A DNA stretch of 63,525 nt from Faecalispora jeddahensis. Its GTDB lineage: Bacteria; Bacillota; Clostridia; Oscillospirales; Acutalibacteraceae. Below the pieces are notes generated by a model. The model ran no database searches. It was given only the letters and a program-made list of their open reading frames with translations, and was not told where the DNA came from. The DNA is taken from NCBI RefSeq assembly GCF_000577335.1, contig NZ_CBYL010000019.1, positions 1-63,525 of the forward strand. The letters run 5' to 3'. Both the position numbers and the translations under genes were made by a program. Positions 19,830 to 27,858 of this stretch are shown one piece after another; position 1 is the stretch's first letter; each line of letters begins with the position of its first letter.

Positions 19830-20090
19830 GGTTATTATAACATGATGGCAAACACAAAGTCCGCCCCGACCGTATCAAGCTGTTTTCTGGGCCGTGTTAC
19901 CCTGTTTCAATGCGCTCTCTCAGGCATCCAAAGCTTTGCCTTGGTCTGTACCGTGAGGTTATTATAACATGATAACCAGAACATTTTACACTTCATCTAT
20001 AAAAGATGTTGCCTGATCTACGCCACCATGTTTCAATGCTCTCTCAGCCGCCCAAGGCTTTGCCTTGGATTGCGGCGTGAGGTTATTATA
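19830..20090. repeat. tandem array of structured repeat units (array 2, minus orientation)
   Basis: Unit starts (minus strand TATAATAACC) at 20090, 19966 and 19839, spaced 124 and 127 bp. In the first unit the stem is CCAAGGC-AAA-GCCTTGG with an outer GCCGC/GCGGC pair; in the second it is CCAAGGC-AAA-GCTTTGG. Both are followed by CTGAGAGAGC and CATTGAAACA. The third unit start is only a remnant. Same family as array 1 at 10294, with stems that differ in sequence but keep pairing. Confidence 0.85.
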
Positions 20091-20151
20091 CCATTTGTTC
20101 CCATAAAACAGAAACAAATAAAAAAATTTTGCCCGATATTAAAAAATGGAC

Positions 20152-20180
20152 TTGATTTTTGTAATAAGTTTCGCTATAAT
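20152..20180 (+). promoter_or_regulatory. promoter of tRNA-Ser
   Basis: TTGATT and TATAAT separated by 17 bp, 40 bp upstream of the tRNA. Confidence 0.8.
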
Positions 20181-20219
20181 AACATAGTCGCTAGCCCGGC
20201 AGCGGGTTTGATGCCATAT

Positions 20220-20305
20220 GGAGAGGTATTCTAATGGTAAGGAGCCACATTGGAAATGTGGTGTGCCGCAAGGCATTGTGCGTTCGAGTCGCATCCTCTC
20301 CGCCA
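20220..20305 (+). tRNA. tRNA-Ser (anticodon GGA)
   Basis: An acceptor stem GGAGAGG/CCTCTCC closes the molecule, with discriminator G and an encoded CCA end. The anticodon arm is CCACA-TTGGAAA-TGTGG with GGA at the anticodon. A long variable arm (GTGCCGCAAGGCAT region) and a T arm with TTCGAGT complete a class II tRNA. 86 nt. It has its own promoter and a following terminator. Confidence 0.95.
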
Positions 20306-20309
20306 TTGT

Positions 20310-20368
20310 AATCCAAAAGTGAGATTCTTTTTCTTGTAAACGGAATCATGCTTTTGGATTTTTTTACT
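20310..20368 (+). terminator. tRNA-Ser terminator
   Basis: AATCCAAAAG pairs with CTTTTGGATT around an inner GATTC/GAATC stem, followed by TTTTTTT. Confidence 0.8.
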
Positions 20369-20448
20369 TTAAATCAAAGTTAGCAATGTTTCCCGGCAAA
20401 AATCAGCGAAGCATTCTGTTGGAACTCAAATGACAGGAGGGGAAATGT

Positions 20449-20904
20449 ATGCCACGCAAATCAGATCTGGCCGGCCAGAAATTCGGATTATTGACTGTCG
20501 TCGGCGACAGTGGGGAACGCAAGGGTACCTGCGTTTTATGGACGTGCCGTTGCGACTGCGGAGTTACCATAACGGTACCTACCACATCTCTCACCAAGGG
20601 ACTTGTGAAAAGCTGCGGATGCGTACGGAGTGTACGCAAAAGTATTTTTTCCGAACCGCAGTGGAACAATACAAGCGGTGTCAGAGGCGTACATCTCAAA
20701 AGGAACAAAGGGAGATCCGCCCGGTGGACTGCGGTGATCAGCCTGAATCGCAAGCAATATTACTTAGGGTCATACCGTAATTTTGACGCCGCTGTAAAAG
20801 CCCGCAAAGCTGCGGAAGAACATATTGAGGGTTCATTTGAAGAGTGGTATTTGGAATGGCGTAAAAAAACCAGACGAACGAAAAAATCCCCTGATCCGGT
20901 TTGA
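20449..20904 (+). CDS. AP2-domain DNA-binding protein, mobile-element type
   Basis: A 151-residue basic protein. The N-terminal third has a Cys cluster (CRCDCG and SCGC) that probably binds zinc. The C-terminal half is an AP2 domain: NTSGVRGVHLKRNKGRSARW, then YYLGSYRNFDAAVKARKAAEE. Bacterial AP2 proteins of this shape are often encoded by phages and other mobile elements, sometimes linked to HNH endonucleases, but no nuclease domain is visible here. Start: ATG behind GGAGGGGAAATGT. It lies alone beside tRNA-Ser, a common insertion site, though I found no repeated tRNA end. Confidence 0.85.
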   Translation: MPRKSDLAGQKFGLLTVVGDSGERKGTCVLWTCRCDCGVTITVPTTSLTKGLVKSCGCVRSVRKSIFSEPQWNNTSGVRGVHLKRNKGRSARWTAVISLNRKQYYLGSYRNFDAAVKARKAAEEHIEGSFEEWYLEWRKKTRRTKKSPDPV

Positions 20905-20996
20905 TTTCTCGGAGTACATACGAGATTTGGAACAACTACATAATACAAAATGAATATTTAAATATAATTATTACTAATTGTATTTTGTCCTGCATC

Positions 20997-21034
20997 AAAA
21001 GAGAGGCTTTCAGTTTTTGAAAGCCTCTCTTTTG
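20997..21034. terminator. bidirectional terminator between the AP2 gene and kduD
   Basis: AAAAGAGAGGCTTTC pairs with GAAAGCCTCTCTTTT across a 7-base loop. Confidence 0.92.
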
Positions 21035-21103
21035 TTATGGAGGGTATGAAAAAGAGTTGACACACAGGCATCGCCAAACTCTCTGCCCGAATATGGAATG
21101 GAT

Positions 21104-21892
21104 TTATTTCGGCTGCTTTCCAATATAAGCAAGAATTCCCCCGTCCACATATAAAATGTGTCCGTTTACAAAATCGGACGCGGAAGAGGCCAGAAACACA
21201 GCCGGCCCGATCAGATCGGACGGCTCCCCCCAGCGGGCTGCCGGTGTTTTGGAAATGATGAAGGAATTGAACGGGTGCCCGTTCTCGCGCAGCGGCGCCG
21301 TCTGCGGCGTGGCAATATAGCCGGGGCCGATCCCGTTGCACTGAATATTGTATTCCCCGTATTCCGACGCGATATTTTTGGTCAGCATTTTCAGGCCGCC
21401 CTTTGCGGACGCATACGCCGAGACGGTTTCTCTGCCCAGCTCGCTCATCATGGAGCAGATGTTGATGATTTTTCCGCCGCCGTTTTGAATCATGCCCGGA
21501 ATCACCGTCTTGGCAACGATAAACGGCGCGGTCAGATCCACATCGATCACCTCGCGGAATTCGGCGACATCCATTTCACACATCGGAATCCGTTTGATGA
21601 TGCCCGCGTTATTGACCAGAATGTGGATGGGGCCCATCTTTTTCTCAATATCGGCGACCATCTCTTTCACCTGCGCCTCGTCGGTCACATCCGACACATA
21701 GCCCACCGCATCGATTCCGGCTTTGGCGTATTGCTCCTTCGCCCTCTCCACCGAATCCGCATGGACTCCGTTAAACGCGATTCTGGCGCCGGCCGCGGCC
21801 AGCCCGCTGGCAATCGCAAAGCCGATTCCATAGCAGCCGCCGGTGACAAGCGCGACCTTCCCTTTCAGAGAAAACATCGTTTCTATTTCCAT
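21104..21892 (-). CDS. kduD: 2-dehydro-3-deoxy-D-gluconate 5-dehydrogenase (SDR family)
   Basis: Short-chain dehydrogenase of 262 residues. The NAD site is TGGCYGIGFAIA, NNAG is at about residue 95, and the catalytic Tyr-Lys pair is in SAYASAKGG. KduD reduces 2,5-diketo-3-deoxygluconate to 2-keto-3-deoxygluconate in pectin breakdown. The SDR fold alone cannot separate this from gluconate 5-dehydrogenase, but the neighbouring kduI makes KduD most likely. Start: ATG with AAAGGAGG 8 bases upstream. Lies 15 bp after kduI. Confidence 0.88.
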   Translation of the reverse strand: MEIETMFSLKGKVALVTGGCYGIGFAIASGLAAAGARIAFNGVHADSVERAKEQYAKAGIDAVGYVSDVTDEAQVKEMVADIEKKMGPIHILVNNAGIIKRIPMCEMDVAEFREVIDVDLTAPFIVAKTVIPGMIQNGGGKIINICSMMSELGRETVSAYASAKGGLKMLTKNIASEYGEYNIQCNGIGPGYIATPQTAPLRENGHPFNSFIISKTPAARWGEPSDLIGPAVFLASSASDFVNGHILYVDGGILAYIGKQPK

Positions 21893-21907
21893 TGCATGTT
21901 CCTCCTT

Positions 21908-22750
21908 TTATCTCAACGCGGTGATGTCCACCGTATCCATATCGTCAAAGGCCTGATTCTCGCCGCCCATCGCCCAGATGAAGGAATAGTGGGAGGTTCC
22001 GCAGCCGGAATGGATACTCCAGCTGGGGCTGATGACTGCCTGCTCGTTCTGCATCACCAGATGCTGGGTTTCCGTGGGGGAGCCCATAAAATGGAATACC
22101 ACGTTATCCTTCGGAATATCGATATAGGTGTAAATCTCCATGCGGCGCTCGTGGGTATGTACGGGCATGGTATTCCACACGCTGCCCGGCTCCAGAATCG
22201 TCAGGCCCATGGAAAGCTGGCAGGTTTTCAGCACATCCGGGTGGATAAACTGATTGATCACTCTCTTGTTGGCGGTCTCCAAACTGCCGAGCGGCTTCTT
22301 TGCGGCGTCGGCGATCCCGATAAACGTTGTTTCATACGCACAGTGAGCCGGAGCGCTCACCATAAAGAATTTTGCCGGGTTCGTTTCGTCCTCGCTGGAA
22401 AAGGCAACGCTGCGGGTGCCCATGGTAATATACAGGCAGTCCTTGCAGCCCATGGAAAAACGCCGGCCGTCGGCCTCGATCACGCCCGCTCCGCCAATAT
22501 TAAAAATACCGATTTCTCTTCTCTCCAGAAAAAATTCGGTGCCAAAGCTGGCCCAAACGTCGATCCCCTTGTCGATGGGCAGCGTTTCCCGCACGGGCAT
22601 GCATCCCAAGGTCACCATACGGTCCACATGACTGTATACCGCAACGACTTCGTCCGGCACATACAGGTTCTCGATCAGGAACTCCGACCGCAGCTCATCC
22701 GTTGTATACCTCCTGACGTCTCTTTGATTGGCCGAGTAACGAATATCCAT
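21908..22750 (-). CDS. kduI: 5-dehydro-4-deoxy-D-glucuronate isomerase
   Basis: Converts 5-keto-4-deoxyuronate, released from unsaturated galacturonides, to 2,5-diketo-3-deoxygluconate. 280 residues, the usual KduI length. The cupin-type zinc ligands are visible as MPVHTHERRMEIYTY (two His and Glu) and SIHSGCGTSHY. Start: the frame extends 13 codons further, but the ATG at 22750 has AAGGGAGC at proper spacing. First gene of the kduI-kduD operon, 196 bp downstream of a predicted GntR operator. Confidence 0.96.
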   Translation of the reverse strand: MDIRYSANQRDVRRYTTDELRSEFLIENLYVPDEVVAVYSHVDRMVTLGCMPVRETLPIDKGIDVWASFGTEFFLERREIGIFNIGGAGVIEADGRRFSMGCKDCLYITMGTRSVAFSSEDETNPAKFFMVSAPAHCAYETTFIGIADAAKKPLGSLETANKRVINQFIHPDVLKTCQLSMGLTILEPGSVWNTMPVHTHERRMEIYTYIDIPKDNVVFHFMGSPTETQHLVMQNEQAVISPSWSIHSGCGTSHYSFIWAMGGENQAFDDMDTVDITALR

Positions 22751-22804
22751 AAAAAGCTCCCTTCCTCCGGGTAATTTTGCAGATTCCAATGGTATCGTCC
22801 TGCC

Positions 22805-22855
22805 ATTTTAAAGTTACCGGTTTTTCCCCCATCTGCGGCGGGGAAAAACGCGGGC
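22805..22855. repeat. short palindromic element (MITE-like family, diverged copy)
   Basis: Contains TTTTTCCCCC and GGCGGGGAAAAA as inverted arms; similar to the copies at 27278, 58002 and 61161. Confidence 0.45.
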
Positions 22856-22945
22856 AGAAACTACCCCGAAAAACCCTTTCTTAAAATCAGGTCGGTTTAA
22901 AGTGCATGAAGTGACAGGACTCTTTTCAGAAATCGGTCGAAAAAT

Positions 22946-22965
22946 CTTGTATACTTGAATACAAG
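22946..22965. promoter_or_regulatory. predicted GntR operator, kduI side
   Basis: CTTGTATACTTGAATACAAG, an imperfect palindrome that matches 19 of 20 bases of the reverse complement of the site at 23317. Its position upstream of kduI and the second copy before gntR suggest the same regulator binds both. Confidence 0.75.
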
Positions 22966-23244
22966 TTAACCAGAAACACTCTCTTTCGACCATCATATAC
23001 CACCCCAAAGATTTCTGTCAAGAGCGCAAAAGGATAAATCCAGCCCTTTTCTTTGTGTATTTTTATAAAAACATGAAGCTAACACAAATAAAACAATCCA
23101 ATTTGTCCATTAAAATCCTTACATTTAATAATGTTCTCTGCTGCAATAAAAAGATGCCCTTTTCATGAAATATTGTTTCTGGTAAGGATTTGTTATCAGC
23201 CTGTCAACAAATTAGATAAAATTTTTTAAAAAAATAAAAAAGTA

Positions 23245-23274
23245 TTGACAAATCAATTCGCATGGGTATATAGT
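23245..23274 (+). promoter_or_regulatory. gntR promoter
   Basis: TTGACA at 23245-23250; TATATA at 23267 (16-bp spacer) or TATAGT at 23269 (18-bp spacer). Confidence 0.65.
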
Positions 23275-23316
23275 CATATCAGAAATCAAACGAAAAATCA
23301 CTTCTGGTGTTGTCAT

Positions 23317-23336
23317 CTTGCATTCAAGTATACAAG
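23317..23336. promoter_or_regulatory. predicted GntR operator, autoregulatory
   Basis: CTTGCATTCAAGTATACAAG, the reverse complement of the kduI-side operator with one change. It lies downstream of the promoter and 35 bp before the start codon, where a bound repressor would block elongation. Confidence 0.75.
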
Positions 23337-23370
23337 TATTGACCATCAATACCAAGAAACGAGGGAAATC

Positions 23371-24072
23371 TTGAACACTTATTTGAAATCGATGAGCAGT
23401 GACGACATTTATCACGCGCTCAAAGACGACATTTTGAACCTGAGGCTCAAACCGGGCCAGATGATTAGTGAAAACGAGATTGCGAACAGCTACCATGTTT
23501 CACGCACCCCGGTAAAGACTGCCTTTTTACGTCTGAAGGGAGAGAAATACATTGAAATCCTCCCCCAGAAGGGCAGCTTTGTCACGCTGCTGGATATGCA
23601 GTATATCAAAGACATCATTTACATGCGCTATGTTCTTGAAGTAGACGTCATGAAAACCATTCTGGAACAAGGGCCTTACGATGATTTGATGCACGAGCTG
23701 AAATCCAACCTGCAGAAGCAGCTGATGATGATTGAGCACGATAATCCCAACCCCCAGAATTTCTACGATATTGACAGCCAGTTTCACTATCTTCTTTTTC
23801 AGAAAGCGGGCCGCACGAAAATGTGGGATATTATTCAGGACTGCCAGGTGTATTACACCCGCTTCCGCATTCTGGATACGCTGACCACCTCGCGATATCT
23901 GCAGCTGTACCAGGAGCATATTGAAATCTATAAGCTTCTGGAAGAAAAAGACCTGGAGGCACTGCGAAAGCACATGCACGAACATCTTCACGGGAACCTG
24001 AAGGTGCTTTCCCAGAAAATCAACGGCGAATTCAAAGAGTATTTTATTCCGAGCGACCAGTCAAAACCTTAA
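23371..24072 (+). CDS. GntR-family (FadR subfamily) transcriptional regulator of the pectin locus
   Basis: A 233-residue regulator. The N-terminal winged helix has LKDDILNLRLKPGQMISE, then ENEIANSYHVSRTPVKTA. An all-helical FCD-type effector domain follows, with DSQFHYLLFQKAG and the HEHIEIYKLLEEKD-type ligand/metal region. Start: the open frame extends far upstream, but GAGGG lies 5 bases before the TTG at 23371 and no site precedes the ATG at 23392. The likely inducer is a pectin-derived keto-sugar acid (inference from context). Divergent from kduI-kduD. Confidence 0.88.
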   Translation: MNTYLKSMSSDDIYHALKDDILNLRLKPGQMISENEIANSYHVSRTPVKTAFLRLKGEKYIEILPQKGSFVTLLDMQYIKDIIYMRYVLEVDVMKTILEQGPYDDLMHELKSNLQKQLMMIEHDNPNPQNFYDIDSQFHYLLFQKAGRTKMWDIIQDCQVYYTRFRILDTLTTSRYLQLYQEHIEIYKLLEEKDLEALRKHMHEHLHGNLKVLSQKINGEFKEYFIPSDQSKP

Positions 24073-24161
24073 TTCCCCGGATTTGACAGGCTCTGGAGCT
24101 TTGGGGCCGGGGCTTGTTCAAGATACGAAACTGCCATTCATAAAATAAGGAGGGTTTGTCA

Positions 24162-25526
24162 TTGAATCAGAAAATTTTATCGGGCGTACTGTCCTGTGCA
24201 CTGGCTAGTTCTATTCTCCTTGGCGGATGTCAGGGTGCTTCCACACAATCCAAAGCGCCGGAAAGCGCCGGCGAAACCAGCAGCGCCGCTGCCGGACAAA
24301 TCACGAGCGATCCCGTGGAGCTGCGTTTCTCGTGGTGGGGCTCCGACAACCGGCACGAGGCAATTCAGAAGGTCATTGCACTGTATCAGAAAAAGCATCC
24401 CAACGTGACAATCAAAGCGGAATATGGCGCGTGGGACGGCTGGCAGCAGAATATTCTGACCCAGCTTGGCGGCAAAACCGAAGCGGATATTATGCAGGTC
24501 AACTACAACTGGGTGCATTCCTTCGGCAAGGGCAAAAATGTATTTCTGGACCTGAACAGCGTAAAGGATTACCTGGACTTGGACAACTGGGATGCCGAAT
24601 ACCTGAAAGCCATGACGGTCGGCGGCGAGCTGGCGGCCGTGCCGCACGGTATGACAGGGCGCGCCCTGCTGTACAGCAAGCCGATGTTTGAACAGGCAAA
24701 GCTTACATACCCCACTACATATCAAGAACTGATGGACGCCGGCAAGACGATTGGTAAAAGCAATACGGCAACCGGTGCGGAAAACAAATATGTTATGCTG
24801 AACATCGGCAAGGAATGCCCCGACCTGTTTATTGCCCAGATGCTTTACAACAAGACCGGCAAGGTCATGCAGGTAGACGGCAAGGTGCAGTATACAGAGG
24901 AAGAGGTTGCCGCGGTTCTGGAACAATACAACGAATTCGCAAAATCCGGGGCCATGCCCACCTTCCAGCAGCAGAACGCAATCGCCAACGAATCTGACCC
25001 GACCTGGACCAGCGGCCGAGGCGGCAGCATCTACGAGTGGGTCAACTCGATGGATAAATATCTGGGCTCTTACAAGGGCGGCGATGCGAAGGATGAAATC
25101 GGCATTGCTCCCTATCTGGTAGAAACCGCAGGCCAGACTCCGAACATCTATGTAAAGCCGAACCTTGGCTATGCAATTTCCAAGAACAGCAAAAACCCTG
25201 AAGTAGCGGCGGATTTCCTCAACTTCTTCTTCACCGATGAAGAGGCCGTCAGTACACTTGGCACCAGCATCGGCATTTCTTCCAACACCGTTACCCGCGA
25301 CCTGCAGGAAAAAGCCGGTCTGCTCAAGGGCATCATGAAGGAAGGCTACGATATGCTCGCCAAATACCCCCAGACCGTTCTGGACCCCTACTTTGAAGAT
25401 TCCAACGTGCGCGGCGCCCGCTATGCCGCTCTGGAAGCATATCGTTCCGGTAAGCTCAGCTCTGCCGAGGCTGCCAAGCAGTATATCACCAAGCAGCAGG
25501 AAGAGCTGGATAAACTCTTCAAATGA
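24162..25526 (+). CDS. extracellular solute-binding lipoprotein of a sugar ABC transporter
   Basis: A family 1 solute-binding protein of 454 residues. The N-terminal signal ends in the lipobox LLGGC, so the mature protein is anchored outside the membrane. It is followed by a Ser/Ala/Glu-rich linker and then LRFSWWGSDNRHEAIQKVI, typical of oligosaccharide binders. Start: TTG at 24162, 8-9 bases after AAGGAGG; a TTG at 24156 is too close. The neighbours suggest oligogalacturonides or rhamnogalacturonan fragments as ligand. Overlaps the next gene by four bases. Confidence 0.93.
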   Translation: MNQKILSGVLSCALASSILLGGCQGASTQSKAPESAGETSSAAAGQITSDPVELRFSWWGSDNRHEAIQKVIALYQKKHPNVTIKAEYGAWDGWQQNILTQLGGKTEADIMQVNYNWVHSFGKGKNVFLDLNSVKDYLDLDNWDAEYLKAMTVGGELAAVPHGMTGRALLYSKPMFEQAKLTYPTTYQELMDAGKTIGKSNTATGAENKYVMLNIGKECPDLFIAQMLYNKTGKVMQVDGKVQYTEEEVAAVLEQYNEFAKSGAMPTFQQQNAIANESDPTWTSGRGGSIYEWVNSMDKYLGSYKGGDAKDEIGIAPYLVETAGQTPNIYVKPNLGYAISKNSKNPEVAADFLNFFFTDEEAVSTLGTSIGISSNTVTRDLQEKAGLLKGIMKEGYDMLAKYPQTVLDPYFEDSNVRGARYAALEAYRSGKLSSAEAAKQYITKQQEELDKLFK

Positions 25527-26401
25527 GGGCCGGCAGCAAAAGGAACTTCGCGCCCTATCTGATGCTGATTCCATGGGTGATCGGGTTTATTGTATTCAAG
25601 ATATACCCCATCCTCATTTCGTTTGTTTACTCGCTGATGGAATACCCCATTCTTGGCGACCCGGAATTCATTGGGTTTGACAACTACGTACACATCTTTA
25701 CAAACGACGATGTGTTCCGGTCTTCCATTGCAGCAACAATGAAATATGTTTTGATCGGTACTCCCTGTGTCCTCGTCACTTCTTTCTTTGTGGCATATAT
25801 TCTGAATTTCAAACTCAAAGGCGTAAACCTGTTTCGCACCGCGTATTACATTCCCTCCATTTTAGGGGGGAATGTAGCGGTCTCGATTTTGTGGATTCAG
25901 CTTTTCGACGTCAACGGGCCGGTCAACATGCTTTTGGGAATCTTTGGCGCGGAGCCTGTCTTCTGGCTGAAAGAGGAAAGCTTTGCGGTCATTACGCTGA
26001 TCCTGCTGAAAACCTGGCAGTTCGGCTCCACCATGCTGATCTTTCTGGCGGCGCTCCAAAATGTTTCCGCCTCTTTGTACGAGGCGGCAAATCTGGACGG
26101 AGCCACGAAGCTGCAGCAGCTGTTCCGCATCACGCTTCCGATTATTACCCCCATGCTGCTGTTTAACATGGTAAACGTTCTGGTCAAGGCGTTTCAGGAG
26201 TTCAATTCCGCCTATCTGATTACGAAAGGCGGCCCGAACTACACGACCTACTTTTTGAACGTCTACATTTACGACCAGGCCTTTATGAACGGAAATTATG
26301 GCTATGCCAGCGCCCTGACGTGGATTTTGCTTCTGATCATCGGCACATTGACGGCTCTGGTATTCTCGTCCTCAAAATATTGGGTCTACTATAATGATTA
26401 A
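25523..26401 (+). CDS. sugar ABC transporter permease (MalF/UgpA type)
   Basis: A 292-residue inner-membrane permease with six helices. The ATPase-contact EAA loop reads YEAANLDGATKLQQLFRITL. Its ATG overlaps the binding-protein stop (ATGA). Forms a heterodimer with the next permease. Confidence 0.93.
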   Translation: MRAGSKRNFAPYLMLIPWVIGFIVFKIYPILISFVYSLMEYPILGDPEFIGFDNYVHIFTNDDVFRSSIAATMKYVLIGTPCVLVTSFFVAYILNFKLKGVNLFRTAYYIPSILGGNVAVSILWIQLFDVNGPVNMLLGIFGAEPVFWLKEESFAVITLILLKTWQFGSTMLIFLAALQNVSASLYEAANLDGATKLQQLFRITLPIITPMLLFNMVNVLVKAFQEFNSAYLITKGGPNYTTYFLNVYIYDQAFMNGNYGYASALTWILLLIIGTLTALVFSSSKYWVYYND

Positions 26402-26413
26402 GGGGGACGGAAC

Positions 26414-27274
26414 ATGAATCGAGTCGGCAATCTTTCCCTCAACGCGGCCATCCGGTACGGCCTGCTGATCGTGATCGGCGTTTTTCTGATCTATCCCCTG
26501 CTCTGGATGATCGGCTCCAGCTTTAAAGAAAACATCGATATTTTCGGCACGCTGGCGATTCTGCCGCCCCAGGGGCGCGGAACGCTGGAAAATTTCAAAT
26601 CGGCCTGGCAGATCAAAAGCGACCACATTCTGCCGTATTATTTTGGGAACACGATGAAGTTCCTGATTCCCAAAACGATCTTCACCATTGTTTCTTCTAC
26701 ACTTACCGCTTATGTGGTGGCCAGAAAGAAATTCGCGGGGAAGAAGTTTGTATTCACGGCGATCATCGTAACCCTGCTGATGCCCGAGCTTGCGTTTCGC
26801 ATCCCGCTGTATCTTTTGTTCCGGGATGTCGGGCTGCTGAACACCTACGCGGCCCTGTATGTGCAGGACATTTTTGCGGCAGGCACCTGCTCCTTCTTCA
26901 TTTTTATGGAGATTCAGTTTATGCGCTCCATTCCAAGGGAACTGGACGAAGCGGCTGTGATCGACGGCTGCAACGACCTGCAAACGCTGATTTACGTGAT
27001 CGTACCGATTTTAAAGCCTATCATCATTACCGTCGGCCTGCTCTGCTTTATGTGGGGCATGAACGACTTCCAGGGTCCGCTGATTTACCTGCGCACCCCG
27101 GATAAAATGGTGATGTCGATGATACTCAAGCAGCAGCTCGACGGCGACACCATGGTCGTTTACGGCAAGCTGTTCGCGGCTTCTTTTATGGCGCTTTTGC
27201 CCATGATTGCCATCTTCTTCGCCGGCTCCCGCTACTTTGTAGACGGCGTGGCCAACTCCGGCGGAAAAGAATAA
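26414..27274 (+). CDS. sugar ABC transporter permease (MalG/UgpE type)
   Basis: A 286-residue permease with six helices and the EAA loop DEAAVIDGCNDLQTLIYVIV. Start: ATG behind AGGGGGACGGAAC, 12 bp after the partner permease. No ATPase gene follows, so the importer probably uses a shared MsmK/MalK-type ATPase encoded elsewhere. Confidence 0.93.
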   Translation: MNRVGNLSLNAAIRYGLLIVIGVFLIYPLLWMIGSSFKENIDIFGTLAILPPQGRGTLENFKSAWQIKSDHILPYYFGNTMKFLIPKTIFTIVSSTLTAYVVARKKFAGKKFVFTAIIVTLLMPELAFRIPLYLLFRDVGLLNTYAALYVQDIFAAGTCSFFIFMEIQFMRSIPRELDEAAVIDGCNDLQTLIYVIVPILKPIIITVGLLCFMWGMNDFQGPLIYLRTPDKMVMSMILKQQLDGDTMVVYGKLFAASFMALLPMIAIFFAGSRYFVDGVANSGGKE

Positions 27275-27277
27275 TCA

Positions 27278-27345
27278 AAAAGCTCTGTCTAAAACGGTGA
27301 TTTTCTCCCCCGCCTTTGGCGAGGGAGAAATACCCGGTTTTCCGC
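27278..27345. repeat. short palindromic element (MITE-like family)
   Basis: TTCTCCCCCGCC-TTTG-GGCGAGGGAGAA forms the central palindrome, flanked by CAAAAAGCT and CGGTTTTCCG sequences shared with the other copies. Confidence 0.55.
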
Positions 27346-27433
27346 TTTTTATCTGCCAAAGCCTACCCCTTCCCTTTTGTCAGGGAAGCTCGCAAAAACT
27401 CTTACAAGCAAATTCAGAACAGGAGGAACAGCA

Positions 27434-27847
27434 ATGCGATTGATCCGGTTTTTGGCACAGGTGATCGACTGGCTCGTCAGTCTGGCCGCTCTGATGTTTT
27501 CATTCCTTGCCATTCTCCCTGTTCTAAAACAATTGCTGCATAACACCGCGCTCTCGGCTTTATTGACTCTGCTGACGGCGGTTCTTCTCGCGATCGCGGT
27601 ACAAGTCCCATTCTGGAGCGTGAATCAGACAGCCGGAAAAGCGTTCTTCGGGCTGGAGATTCAGTCCAGCAACGCGGACCGCCCCCTCACTCTTTCGATT
27701 TTAATACAGCGGGAAATTTTCTGTAAGCTGATGAGCTGTTACCTGATCTGTCTCCCCATGCTGTGGGGAAGCCCGGGCGGGCATGAGACAGCCACGGAAA
27801 CACAGGTGGTACGCAGAAGAAAATCTTCCGCCTGTTACAAAAAATAG
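27434..27847 (+). CDS. RDD-like small membrane protein
   Basis: A 137-residue protein with three or four membrane helices. A segment GKAFFGLEIQSS, then LILIQREI-like residues (LSILIQREIFCKLM), resembles RDD domains. Start: ATG behind AGGAGGAACAGCA. It sits between the transporter and GH28 genes; RDD proteins have no firmly established role. The basic tail (VVRRRKSSACYKK) is probably cytoplasmic. Confidence 0.65.
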   Translation: MRLIRFLAQVIDWLVSLAALMFSFLAILPVLKQLLHNTALSALLTLLTAVLLAIAVQVPFWSVNQTAGKAFFGLEIQSSNADRPLTLSILIQREIFCKLMSCYLICLPMLWGSPGGHETATETQVVRRRKSSACYKK

Positions 27848-27858
27848 AGGTATTTTGA

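Noticed and set aside
19667-20219. T-box leader for asnS
   Set aside because: No GGTGG-ACCGCG-type T-box core or specifier loop on the minus strand; the gap is explained by the repeat array.
20285-20305. tRNA-Ser 3' end as attachment site for the 39.6-54.6 kb element
   Set aside because: The element's direct repeats match guaA, and no second copy of the tRNA 3' end was seen.
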